Below are positions 29,359-37,597 of a stretch of 64,000 bases of DNA, piece after piece. The notes below the pieces were generated by a model. The model was given only the letters and a program-made list of their open reading frames with translations, was not told the origin of the DNA and ran no database searches. Each line of letters begins with the position of its first letter. The first letter of the stretch is position 1. The position numbers and the translations under genes are program-made. The DNA lies in assembly GCF_016862095.1 (NCBI RefSeq), contig NZ_BOMH01000028.1, positions 328,978-392,977 on the forward strand, given 5' to 3'. Origin of the DNA: Actinoplanes cyaneus. Lineage in GTDB: Bacteria; Actinomycetota; Actinomycetes; Mycobacteriales; Micromonosporaceae.

Positions 29359-29833
29359 GGAGTTGTCTGAGCAGGTCGGAGAGCTGGGACTGCTGCTTCG
29401 GGCTGAGATGGGACAGCAGGCGCCGCTGTTCGTCGAGGCCGGCCGTGACGGCCTGGTCGGCAACCGTGAAGCCCTGGTCGGTGAGGCGGACCAGGATCGC
29501 GCGGCGGTCCGACGGGTCGGGTGAGCGGGCGATCAGGCCGGCTTTCTCCAGGCGGTCCAGGCGGGCCGTCGTGCCGCCGGTGCTGAGCATCATCGAGGAG
29601 GCCAGGGCGCCCGGCGACAGTTGGTACGGCCGGCCGGATCGGCGCAGCGTGGCGAGGACGTCGAACTCGGGGCGGCCGATGCCGAACGCCGCGTACGCCC
29701 GCTCCTGGGTGTCACCGGCGATCCGGGCGATGCGCTGGATGCGGCCGAAGACGCCCATCGCGGTGGTCTCCAGGTCGGGGCGTTCGGTGGCCCACTGGGA
29801 CAGGATCCGGTCGACGTCGTCCTGCTCGATCAT
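29345..29833 (-). CDS. MarR-family transcriptional regulator
   Basis: 162 aa. MarR fold with the wing block LSTGGTTARLDRLEKAGLIARSPDPSDRRAILVRLTDQG. It is divergent from the EamA transporter gene and its stop lies inside the end of the hydroquinone reductase gene, so the three probably form one stress-response group. No ribosome-binding site before the ATG. Likely represses itself and the transporter through the dyad at 29887-29904. Confidence 0.9.
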   Translation of the reverse strand: MIEQDDVDRILSQWATERPDLETTAMGVFGRIQRIARIAGDTQERAYAAFGIGRPEFDVLATLRRSGRPYQLSPGALASSMMLSTGGTTARLDRLEKAGLIARSPDPSDRRAILVRLTDQGFTVADQAVTAGLDEQRRLLSHLSPKQQSQLSDLLRQLLSGR

Positions 29834-29886
29834 GCCGACATTGTCGGGTATCCGGGTTCCTTGATGACGAACTTCTCGATAGGAGT

Positions 29887-29904
29887 TATCTTGATGTCGA
29901 GATA
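29887..29904. promoter_or_regulatory. MarR-type operator between MarR and EamA genes
   Basis: Dyad TATCTTGATGTCGAGATA with 7 of 9 base pairs symmetric. It resembles the ATCTTGA-type half sites of MarR/PecS regulators and lies 21 nt before the EamA start. Confidence 0.6.
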
Positions 29905-29925
29905 CTTTCCATCGAGGGAGTTGCG

Positions 29926-30888
29926 ATGCGCGTCCTGCTGGTCACGGCCCTCACCCCGGCCGTGTGGGGCACCACCTACGCGGTCACCACGGAATTCCTC
30001 CCGCCCGGGAGACCACTGCTCAGCGGGGTGCTGCGCGCGCTGCCGGCCGGGCTGCTCCTGCTCGCGGCGACCCGGAGACTGCCGCACGGGGCGTGGTGGT
30101 GGAAGTCGGCGGTGCTCGGGGCGCTCAACATCGGGTTCTTCTTCGCCCTGCTGTTCGCGAGCGCGTACCGGCTGCCCGGCGGCATGGCGGCGGTGCTCGG
30201 GGCGGTGCAGCCACTGCTGGTGGCCGGGCTGTCCACGCTGCTGCTCACCGAGCGCGCGTCACTGCGTACCGTGCTCGCGGGGTTGATCGGCGCCGTCGGC
30301 GTCGCCCTCGCGGTGCTGACCGCCGCCGCCCGCCTCGACCCGATCGGGATCCTCGCCGGGCTGGCCGGGGCGGCGTCGATGGCCGTCGGTCTCGTGCTGA
30401 CCAAGCGGTGGGGCCGGCCGGGCGTCTCGCTGCTGACCGCGACCGGGTGGCAGCTGACCGCGGGCGGCCTGGTCCTGATTCCGATCATGCTGCTCGGCGA
30501 GGGCCTTCCGGCCTCGCTGAGCGGCAGGAACCTCATCGGGTACGGCTATCTGTCGCTGATCGGGACAGCGGTGGCCTACACCCTGTGGTTCCGCGGACTG
30601 GAGCGCCTGCCCGCCGCGCGCGTGTCGCTGCTGAGCCTCCTCTCGCCGGTGACCGCGACCGCGCTCGGCTGGGCGGCGCTCGGCCAGTCCCTGACCGCTG
30701 TGCAGGTCAGCGGCATGGTGCTGGCGTTCGGCGCGGTGCTCCTCGGGCAGTCGTCGACCCGTCGGCCGGGGGCCGGTCGTCCACCGGCGGGGGTTGTCCA
30801 CAGGCGATTCCGGGTGACCGCAAAACGTCGTACCCGCGGCCTAGGGTCGATCCGTGCTCGCAGAACGATGGTCTCTCGCCCAGGCTGA
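29926..30888 (+). CDS. EamA/DMT-family transporter
   Basis: 320 aa. Ten hydrophobic segments in two EamA repeats, start MRVLLVTALTPAVWGTTYAV and the conserved ...PVTATALGWAALGQSL near the end of repeat two. A Gly/Arg-rich tail of about 40 residues (after SSTRRPG) is longer than usual and overlaps the start of the next gene. GAGGGAG lies 5 nt before the ATG. Probably exports a small metabolite or drug; regulated by the divergent MarR. Confidence 0.88.
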   Translation: MRVLLVTALTPAVWGTTYAVTTEFLPPGRPLLSGVLRALPAGLLLLAATRRLPHGAWWWKSAVLGALNIGFFFALLFASAYRLPGGMAAVLGAVQPLLVAGLSTLLLTERASLRTVLAGLIGAVGVALAVLTAAARLDPIGILAGLAGAASMAVGLVLTKRWGRPGVSLLTATGWQLTAGGLVLIPIMLLGEGLPASLSGRNLIGYGYLSLIGTAVAYTLWFRGLERLPAARVSLLSLLSPVTATALGWAALGQSLTAVQVSGMVLAFGAVLLGQSSTRRPGAGRPPAGVVHRRFRVTAKRRTRGLGSIRARRTMVSRPG

Positions 30889-33781
30889 GTCGCTGGCCCC
30901 CGACGCCGCCGCGCTCAAACGTGCCCGCGCGGTGTCCGGGCAGTTCGGTCCGACCGGCCTGCTCGACGGCATCCTCTGGGGGCTGTGCCGGGGCTATCGG
31001 GTCGCCGCCGACCTGGCCGGTCCGGCGTTCACGTGCTCCTGCCCCAGCTTCCAGGCGCCCTGCAAACATGCGGTCGGCCTGCTGCTGCGCTGGGCCGAGA
31101 CCGGCGCCGGCGCCGATCCGGCGCCCGAGTGGGTGACGAAGTGGCAGGCCATGCGGGCCGCGCGGGCGAAGCCGAAGGAGGCCGGCACGCCCGACCCGGC
31201 CGCCGCCGCGAAACGCGCCCGCGAGCGCGCCGAGCGGGTCGCCGGCGGCATGACGGAGCTGCGGCGCTGGCTCGACGACCAGGTCGAGCAGGGGCTGGCC
31301 GGGCTGGGCCGGCGTGGCCACCAGGCGTTCGAGCCGATGGCCGCCCGCCTGGTCGACGCGCAGGCGCCCGGCGTGGCGAGCGCTGTCCGGCGCCTCGGCG
31401 GGATCGCCGGGATCGGCCCGCAGTGGGCCGACCGGCTGCTCGGTGAGCTGGCCATGCTGCACCTGGTGGTCGCCGGGCACGACCGGCTCGCCGCGCTCGA
31501 CCCGGCGACGGCCGCGACCGTCCGCTCGCGGATCGGCTTTCCCACCCCGGCCGAGGAGGTGCTGGCCGGGCCGCGGGTCACCGATCGCTGGCAGGTGCTC
31601 GGCCGGCACGACACCGACGACGGCGCGCTGACCACCCGGCGGACCTGGTTGCACGGCTCGTCGACGGCACGGTTCGCGCTGGTGCTGTCGTTCGCCGCGC
31701 CCGGGCAGTCGCTGACCACCGACCTGGTGCCCGGCACGGAGTTCCGTGGCGACCTCTGCTTCTATCCGGGTGCGGCGCCGCTGCGGGCGCTGGTCGCGTC
31801 CCGCGACAGCGCCGCCGAGCCCTTCGGCTCGCCGGACGGCGCCGGGCCGGTCCGGGCGGCTCTCTCGCGCTGGTCCGCGCTCCTGGCCGCCGAGCCTTTC
31901 CGGTACGACGGGCCGATGCTCCTGGCGCAGGTCACGCCGACGGCGGACGGCTGCCTCGTGGACCCCTCGGGCGATGCCCTGCCCCTGGCGGCCGGGCAGC
32001 GGGAGCCGTGGTGGCTGCTCGCCGCCGCCGGTGGCCGGCCGGCCACGGTGGCGGGCGAGTGGTCGCCGGGTGGGTTGCGCCCGCTGGCCGCGTGGGTGGA
32101 GGGCGAGTTCGTCCCGGCCGCGCCGCCGGCACCGGATCCGGGGGCGCCCCGGGCGGCCGAGCTGCCCGCGGAGATGCTGGCGGCCGCCCTGGTGGGGACG
32201 GCTCGGCGGCCGTGGTCGGGGCGGTCGGTCCGGGTCGGCGCGGCCCAGGTCGAGCTGGACTGGGGGTGGCCGGCCGAGTCGCCCGGCATCACGCTCTCCC
32301 CCGAGGCGACCACCGACGTGGCGGCCTTCCACGCCGGCCCCGGGGCTGTCCCCGGCGGACCCGGCCGGCCGTCGTCATCGGTGGCCCTGCTCGACGCGGC
32401 GGCGGTCGCGCTGACCTCCCGGCGAGCCGGTTTCGAGCCCGAGAGGAAAGTGCCGGTCACCGCCGCGCCGGCCGAGACGGCGCCGCCGCTGCCTGTCGAG
32501 GCCGGGGTGCGGCTGGGGCGGATCCTGCGAGGTGGCGCACCCGGCGGTGCCCACCTGGACCAGGAACTGCTGGCCCAGTGGCTGTCCGCGGCGGCGGCCC
32601 GGGGCGGGGTCGTCCCGTCGACGGTGCTGCCGGCGCTGCTGGACGCCGCGCGGCGCAACACGACGGTCCGTGGCGACGTCGCGCGGGTCGCGGGCCGGCG
32701 CGGCGGCTGGCTGGCCGCGCAGCGGGCGGACTGGCGCTGGCTGCTCGACGAGGCGGCGCCGGTCACGGTCGTCGACTGGGCGACGGCCACCAGCGCGGAA
32801 CGCCTGGGTCACCTGATCACCCTGCGGCGCGCCGACCCGGCCCGGGCCCGGGAGCTGGTGGCGAGCACGTGGGCCGCCGAGTCCTCGGAGGACCGGGCCC
32901 GGTTCCTCGCCACGTTCGCCGACGGTCTCGCCCCCGGCGACGAGGAGCTGCTGGAGCGGGCCTTGGACGACCGGCGCAAGGAGGTCCGGCAGGCCGCCGC
33001 CGAGTTGCTGCGCCGGCTGCCCGGGGCGGCGCTCGGACGGCGGATGCGGCAGCGGGCGCACGCCGCGGTCCGGCTGGTCCTCAGCGACCCGCCGCGGCTG
33101 GCGGTGCAGCCACCCGACGAGCTGGACGCGGTGCTGCGGCGCGACGGCGTGGGCGCCACCCCGGCCCACGGCGCCGGGGCCGGCGCGTGGCTGCTGGAGG
33201 AGGTCGTCGCCGGCGCGCCGCTGGACTCGTGGACCGAGCTGGAGCCCTCCGGTTATGTGGCGCTGGCCAGGGGGAACGACTGGGCCGGCCCGCTGCTGCA
33301 CGGCTGGGCCAAGGCCGCCATCACCCAGGGCGACGCGCGCTGGGCGGCGACGCTGCTGGCCGCGGACGCCGGGGCGCTGCGCGAGGCGGTCTGCTGGGAC
33401 CTGCACCTGGTGCTCCCGCCGGATGCGCTGGCCCGGCTGGCCGCCGAGGCGCTGCGGGCCGAGGACGGGTCGGCGCACCGGCTGCTGGCACTGCATCCGG
33501 GGCCGTGGCCGGAGCCGCTGAGCGTGACGGTCCTGGAGACCATCGCGCATCGCGCCCGCACCGATCGGCACACCTGGCAGCTCGGTGAGCTGTGCCGGAC
33601 GGCCGCGCTCGCCATGCCCCCGGCATATGCGGATCTCACCGGCCGGCTCGCCGCCCAGCTCGAGCCGGAGGTGGACCCGAGCCGGGTCCGGCCGGTCGCC
33701 GATCTGGCCCGCACGCTGACGTTTCGCGAGGAGATGCTGCGCGAGTTGCGGGCGCCGGAAAGTGTCACACCCCAGCGGTAG
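30854..33781 (+). CDS. SWIM zinc finger and DUF5691-type protein
   Basis: 975 aa. SWIM motif CxC-x6-CxH near the N-terminus (Cys61, Cys63, Cys70, His72 in FTCSCPSFQAPCKH), a zinc module used for DNA or protein binding. The remainder is a large helical/HEAT-like region with AAELLRRL-type repeats that I take as DUF5691. GTG 30854 lies 7 nt after TAGGGT, so a leaderless start is likely. It is the first gene of an operon with MoxR, DUF5682 and VWA genes; this neighbourhood recurs in actinobacteria but its job is not established. Confidence 0.82.
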   Translation: MLAERWSLAQAESLAPDAAALKRARAVSGQFGPTGLLDGILWGLCRGYRVAADLAGPAFTCSCPSFQAPCKHAVGLLLRWAETGAGADPAPEWVTKWQAMRAARAKPKEAGTPDPAAAAKRARERAERVAGGMTELRRWLDDQVEQGLAGLGRRGHQAFEPMAARLVDAQAPGVASAVRRLGGIAGIGPQWADRLLGELAMLHLVVAGHDRLAALDPATAATVRSRIGFPTPAEEVLAGPRVTDRWQVLGRHDTDDGALTTRRTWLHGSSTARFALVLSFAAPGQSLTTDLVPGTEFRGDLCFYPGAAPLRALVASRDSAAEPFGSPDGAGPVRAALSRWSALLAAEPFRYDGPMLLAQVTPTADGCLVDPSGDALPLAAGQREPWWLLAAAGGRPATVAGEWSPGGLRPLAAWVEGEFVPAAPPAPDPGAPRAAELPAEMLAAALVGTARRPWSGRSVRVGAAQVELDWGWPAESPGITLSPEATTDVAAFHAGPGAVPGGPGRPSSSVALLDAAAVALTSRRAGFEPERKVPVTAAPAETAPPLPVEAGVRLGRILRGGAPGGAHLDQELLAQWLSAAAARGGVVPSTVLPALLDAARRNTTVRGDVARVAGRRGGWLAAQRADWRWLLDEAAPVTVVDWATATSAERLGHLITLRRADPARARELVASTWAAESSEDRARFLATFADGLAPGDEELLERALDDRRKEVRQAAAELLRRLPGAALGRRMRQRAHAAVRLVLSDPPRLAVQPPDELDAVLRRDGVGATPAHGAGAGAWLLEEVVAGAPLDSWTELEPSGYVALARGNDWAGPLLHGWAKAAITQGDARWAATLLAADAGALREAVCWDLHLVLPPDALARLAAEALRAEDGSAHRLLALHPGPWPEPLSVTVLETIAHRARTDRHTWQLGELCRTAALAMPPAYADLTGRLAAQLEPEVDPSRVRPVADLARTLTFREEMLRELRAPESVTPQR

Positions 33782-33829
33782 TTTGCTGATCGAGCCACCA
33801 ATCGGTCAGCCCACCTTCAGGAGTTCGAG

Positions 33830-34891
33830 TTGTCAGCTCTGCGACCGCACGCCGAGGATCAGTACGCCGACGAGCTGGCCCTCCTGGCCGCCGGCGACGA
33901 CCGGCCGCGGCCGCCCGGGTGGCGTCTGTCGCCGCAGGCCGTGGTGACCTATCTGCTGGGCGACGGCGCCAAGATCACCCCGAAGTATGTGGGGCCCCGC
34001 CGCCTGATCGAGGTGGCCGTGTCCACGCTGGCCACCGACCGGGCACTGCTGCTGCTCGGCGTGCCTGGCACCGCCAAGACCTGGGTCTCCGAGCACCTGG
34101 CGGCCGCCATCTCCGGCGACTCGAAACTGCTGGTCCAGGGCACCGCGGGCACGGCCGAGGAAGCCATTCGCTACGGGTGGAACTACGCCCGCCTGCTCGC
34201 CGAGGGCCCGACCGACGCGGCCCTGGTGCCCAGCCCGATCATGCGGGCCATGCAGACCGGGGCGATCGCCCGGCTGGAGGAGTTGACCCGCGTCCCGTCC
34301 GACGTGCAGGACGCGCTGATCACCATCCTGTCGGAGAAGACGCTGCCCGTCCCGGAGCTGAACACCGAGGTCCAGGCGCAGCGCGGCTTCAACCTGATCG
34401 CCACTGCCAACGACCGCGACCGCGGGGTGAACGAGCTGTCCAGCGCGCTGCGGCGGCGGTTCAACACGGTGGTGCTGCCGATGCCGGCCAGTGCCGACGA
34501 CGAGGTGGAGATCGTCGCCCGCCGGGTGGCGCAGCTCGGCAGGTCGCTGGAGCTGCCGGAGGTGCCGGCCGCGCTGGAGGAGATCCGCCGGGTGGTCACG
34601 GTCTTCCGCGAGCTGCGGTCCGGCCTGACCGAGGACGGGCGCACCAAGCTCAAGTCGCCGACCGGGACGCTCTCCACCGCCGAGGCGATCTCCGTGATCA
34701 CCAACGGGATGGCGCTGGCCGCGCACTTCGGGGACGGGACGCTGCACCCCGGTGACGTGGCGGCCGGCATTACCGGCGCGGTGATCAAGGATCCGGTCTC
34801 CGACGCGGTGGTGTGGCGCGAATACCTGGAGACCGTCGTCCGGGAGCGGCCCGGCTGGCTGGATTTCTATCGGGCGGCACGCGATGCCTGA
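33830..34891 (+). CDS. MoxR-family AAA+ ATPase
   Basis: 353 aa. Walker A GVPGTAKT (77-84), sensor 1 FNLIATANDRDRG, arginine-finger region SSALRRRFNTV. The Walker B region reads IARLEELTRVPSDVQDALI, i.e. Glu-Glu (150-151) where most MoxR proteins have Asp-Glu. TTG 33830 is supported by AGGAG (33819-33823) at 6-nt spacing. Its stop overlaps the next start by 8 nt. MoxR ATPases usually act as chaperones with VWA partners; the VWA gene of this operon is at 37590. Confidence 0.9.
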   Translation: MSALRPHAEDQYADELALLAAGDDRPRPPGWRLSPQAVVTYLLGDGAKITPKYVGPRRLIEVAVSTLATDRALLLLGVPGTAKTWVSEHLAAAISGDSKLLVQGTAGTAEEAIRYGWNYARLLAEGPTDAALVPSPIMRAMQTGAIARLEELTRVPSDVQDALITILSEKTLPVPELNTEVQAQRGFNLIATANDRDRGVNELSSALRRRFNTVVLPMPASADDEVEIVARRVAQLGRSLELPEVPAALEEIRRVVTVFRELRSGLTEDGRTKLKSPTGTLSTAEAISVITNGMALAAHFGDGTLHPGDVAAGITGAVIKDPVSDAVVWREYLETVVRERPGWLDFYRAARDA

Positions 34892-37181
34892 GCGGTTCTA
34901 CGGGGTCCGGCATCACGGGCCCGGCTCAGCCCGGGCGGTGGTGCGGGAGCTGACGGCCCAGCAGCCGGAGATTCTGCTGGTGGAGGGGCCACCGGAGGCC
35001 GACGACCTGGTCCGCTGGGTGGCCGGTGGCGGGCTGGAGCCGCCGGTCGCGCTGCTCGGCTATGCGGCGGAGGATCCGGGCCGGGCGGCGTTCTGGCCGT
35101 TCGCGGTCTTCTCACCGGAGTGGCAGGCGATCCGGTGGGCGGTGGAGAACGAGGTGCCGGTCCGCTTCTTCGACCTGCCCTACGCGTTCCGGGTGGGCGC
35201 GGCCGACCCGGCTGCCGTCGTGCCGGCGGGCCCCGCCGAGCCGGCCCCCGAAGTGCCTGCGGGCCCCGCCGATCCGGCTCCCGAAGTGCCGGGAACAGCG
35301 GATGAGACGCCTCCCGGGAGCATGACGGACGAGGCCCGGCGACCGGTGGACCCGATCGGGGAGCTGGCCTCGGCGGCCGGCTACGACGATCCGGAGCGCT
35401 GGTGGGAGGACGTGGTCGAGCACCGCGGCGTGCCGGTCTTCGAGGCGATCGCGGAGGCGATGACGGCGATCCGCGAGGGCGCCGCGGAGGATCCCGAGGA
35501 TCTGCTGCGGGAGGCCTACATGCGGACCGTGCTGCGGGAGGTCCGGCGCAAGCACGAGAACATCGCTGTGGTCTGCGGGGCGTGGCACGTGCCGGCGCTG
35601 ACCCGCAAGGTCCCGGTCAAGGAGGACACCGCGCTGCTCAAGGGCCGGCGCAAGGGCAAGGTGGCCTTCACCTGGGTCCCGTGGACGTATGGACGGCTGG
35701 CGTCGTGGTCGGGTTACGGCGCGGGCGTGACCTCCCCGGGGTGGTATCACCATCTGTTCACCAGCGCTGACGCGGTCGTGCCGCGGTGGCTGGTGGACGC
35801 GGCCGGCGTGCTGCGCGCGGAGGGCGTGCCCACCTCGTCGGCGCACGTGATCGAGGCGACGCGGCTCGCCGAGACCCTGGCCACGCTGCGCGGGCGGCCA
35901 CTGGCCGGGCTCGCCGAGGTGACCGAGGCCGCCGAGGCGGTGATGTGCGACGGGGAGCCGCTGCGCACCGAGCTGATCAACCGGCGGCTCGTGGTCGGCG
36001 AGCGGCTCGGCACGGTGCCGGACGAGATGCCCGCGGTCCCGCTCGCCAAGGATCTGACCGCCCAGCAGCGGGCGCTGCGGCTCAAGCCCGAGGCAGCCGA
36101 GCGCGAGCTGAAGCTGGACCTGCGCAAGGACACCGACCTGCGGCGCAGCCGACTGCTGCATCGACTGCGGACGCTCGACGTGCCGTGGGGCGAGCCGGCC
36201 GCGGGGCGGCGCGGGACAGGGACGTTCCGTGAGGAGTGGGTGCTGCGCTGGCAGCCGGAGTTCGCGGTGCGGCTCGTCGAGGGCAGCATGTGGGGCACGA
36301 CGGTGGCCGGTGCGGCGAGCGCGCGGGTGATCCGGCGGGCGCGGACCGCGAAGACGCTCGCCGAGGTGACCGCGCTGCTGGAGACGTGCCTGCTGGCGGA
36401 GCTCGGCGAGGCCTACCCGGAGGTCCTGGCCGCGCTCGACACCCGGGCCGCGCTGGACGCGGACATCCACCACCTGATGGCGGCGCTCCCGGCGCTGGCC
36501 CGGACGTTACGGTACGGGGATGTCCGCCGCACGGACGTGGCCGGCCTCGCCACGGTCGCCGCCGGCCTGCTGAAACGGATCTGCGCCGGGCTTCCGTCGG
36601 CGGCCGGGTCGCTCTCCGGCGACGCGGCGAGGCAGCTGCGCGACGGGGTCGACGGCGTGCACCAGGCGGTCAGCCTGCTCGCCGACGACGAGCTGCGGGA
36701 GTTGTGGCTGGCGACGATCGAGTCGCTGGCGCGGCGGCCGGATCTGCACGGGCTTCCGGCCGGCCGGCTGACCCGGTTGCTGCTGGATGCGGGGCGACTC
36801 GATACCGTTGAGGTGCGCCGCCGGCTGCGGCTGCCGCTGACAGTGGGCACCCCACCGGCACACGCGGCCGCCTGGGTCGAGGGTTTCCTGGCCGGGGGCG
36901 GGCTGCTGCTGGTGCACGACGACGCGCTGCTCACGCTGGTCGACGAGTGGCTGGCGGACGTGCCGGAGGAGGCGTTCGAGGACGTTCTGCCGTTGTTGCG
37001 GCGCACGTTCGGGACGTTCGAGGCCGGGGAGCGGCGGGCCATCGGTGAGCGGGTGGCCGGGCCACGGGCGGGAGCGGCCCGGGCCGCAGTCGCGGCGATC
37101 GACGAGAAACGGGCGGTTTCGGTGCTGCCCGTGCTGGGCGCCCTGCTCGGGCGCGAGATCCACATCCGGGAGGACGCATGA
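34884..37181 (+). CDS. DUF5682 family protein (TraB/Tiki-like fold)
   Basis: 765 aa. N-terminal blocks FYGVRHHGPGSAR, ILLVEGPPEADDL and VPVRFFDLP match the His/Glu/Asp pattern of the TraB/PrgY/Tiki-type enzyme superfamily, as seen in DUF5682. An Ala/Pro repeat (PAGPAEPAPEVPAGPADPAP) is inserted at about 115-135. The C-terminal 400 residues are helical without a recognised domain. ATG overlaps the MoxR stop, and its stop overlaps the next ATG (ATGA). Possibly a metal-dependent hydrolase delivered or remodelled by the MoxR/VWA pair (inference). Confidence 0.8.
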   Translation: MPERFYGVRHHGPGSARAVVRELTAQQPEILLVEGPPEADDLVRWVAGGGLEPPVALLGYAAEDPGRAAFWPFAVFSPEWQAIRWAVENEVPVRFFDLPYAFRVGAADPAAVVPAGPAEPAPEVPAGPADPAPEVPGTADETPPGSMTDEARRPVDPIGELASAAGYDDPERWWEDVVEHRGVPVFEAIAEAMTAIREGAAEDPEDLLREAYMRTVLREVRRKHENIAVVCGAWHVPALTRKVPVKEDTALLKGRRKGKVAFTWVPWTYGRLASWSGYGAGVTSPGWYHHLFTSADAVVPRWLVDAAGVLRAEGVPTSSAHVIEATRLAETLATLRGRPLAGLAEVTEAAEAVMCDGEPLRTELINRRLVVGERLGTVPDEMPAVPLAKDLTAQQRALRLKPEAAERELKLDLRKDTDLRRSRLLHRLRTLDVPWGEPAAGRRGTGTFREEWVLRWQPEFAVRLVEGSMWGTTVAGAASARVIRRARTAKTLAEVTALLETCLLAELGEAYPEVLAALDTRAALDADIHHLMAALPALARTLRYGDVRRTDVAGLATVAAGLLKRICAGLPSAAGSLSGDAARQLRDGVDGVHQAVSLLADDELRELWLATIESLARRPDLHGLPAGRLTRLLLDAGRLDTVEVRRRLRLPLTVGTPPAHAAAWVEGFLAGGGLLLVHDDALLTLVDEWLADVPEEAFEDVLPLLRRTFGTFEAGERRAIGERVAGPRAGAARAAVAAIDEKRAVSVLPVLGALLGREIHIREDA

Positions 37182-37597
37182 GCAGTTCAGAACTCTTTTC
37201 ACACTCCGCCGAGCCGCCGCCGTCGGGCGAGGTGGCGGCCCAGCCCGCGGAGCTGACCTTCTCGCATCCCACGCCGGACGAGGCGGACGGGTCCCGGGCC
37301 GGGGCGGCGACGCCGCCGGACCGGATCTTCTCGCACCCCAAGGCCGGCCTCGAAGGATCGGGCAGAGGCGTCGACGGCTCCGGCAGAGGGTCCGGCGCGG
37401 AGAGCTTCGGCAGGCGGTCCGGAGCGGAAAGCTCCGGCAGGCGGCCGGGCAGCGGGCGGGCAGAGGCTTCCGGCGGGCACGGGCGTGGCGAGCGAACGAG
37501 AGGGGGTGGCCGGGTTGGCCGGGCGGATGACCCTGGTCAGGGCAAAGATGGTGGCCGCCGCGGCGGGGGCGGGCGCCCGGGGAGAACGCATGGCTGA
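37178..37597 (+). CDS. Small disordered Arg/Gly-rich protein in the MoxR-VWA operon
   Basis: 139 aa, not recognised. It starts ATGA-overlapping DUF5682 with GGGAGGA (about 37169-37175) before it, and its TGA overlaps the VWA start by 8 nt (ATGGCTGA), which argues for a real, coupled gene. The N-terminal half has three spaced copies of a [LIT]FSH motif (ELFSHSAEPP, LTFSHPTPDE, RIFSHPKAG). The C-terminal half is Gly/Arg/Ser-rich (SGRRSGAESSGRRPG and similar), a nucleic-acid-binding or phase-separating style. It could instead be a decayed N-terminal extension of the VWA protein. Confidence 0.6.
   Translation: MSSSELFSHSAEPPPSGEVAAQPAELTFSHPTPDEADGSRAGAATPPDRIFSHPKAGLEGSGRGVDGSGRGSGAESFGRRSGAESSGRRPGSGRAEASGGHGRGERTRGGGRVGRADDPGQGKDGGRRGGGGRPGRTHG

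Noticed and set aside
37485..37589. Longer N-terminus for the VWA protein
   Set aside because: The start at 37590 has a good ribosome-binding site and overlaps the preceding stop; the extra residues are Ala/Gly-rich and overlap the small RG gene.
37178..37597. Frameshift splitting one large VWA protein
   Set aside because: Both junctions have overlap-type start/stop signals, so two genes fit better; kept as an alternative in the feature entry.
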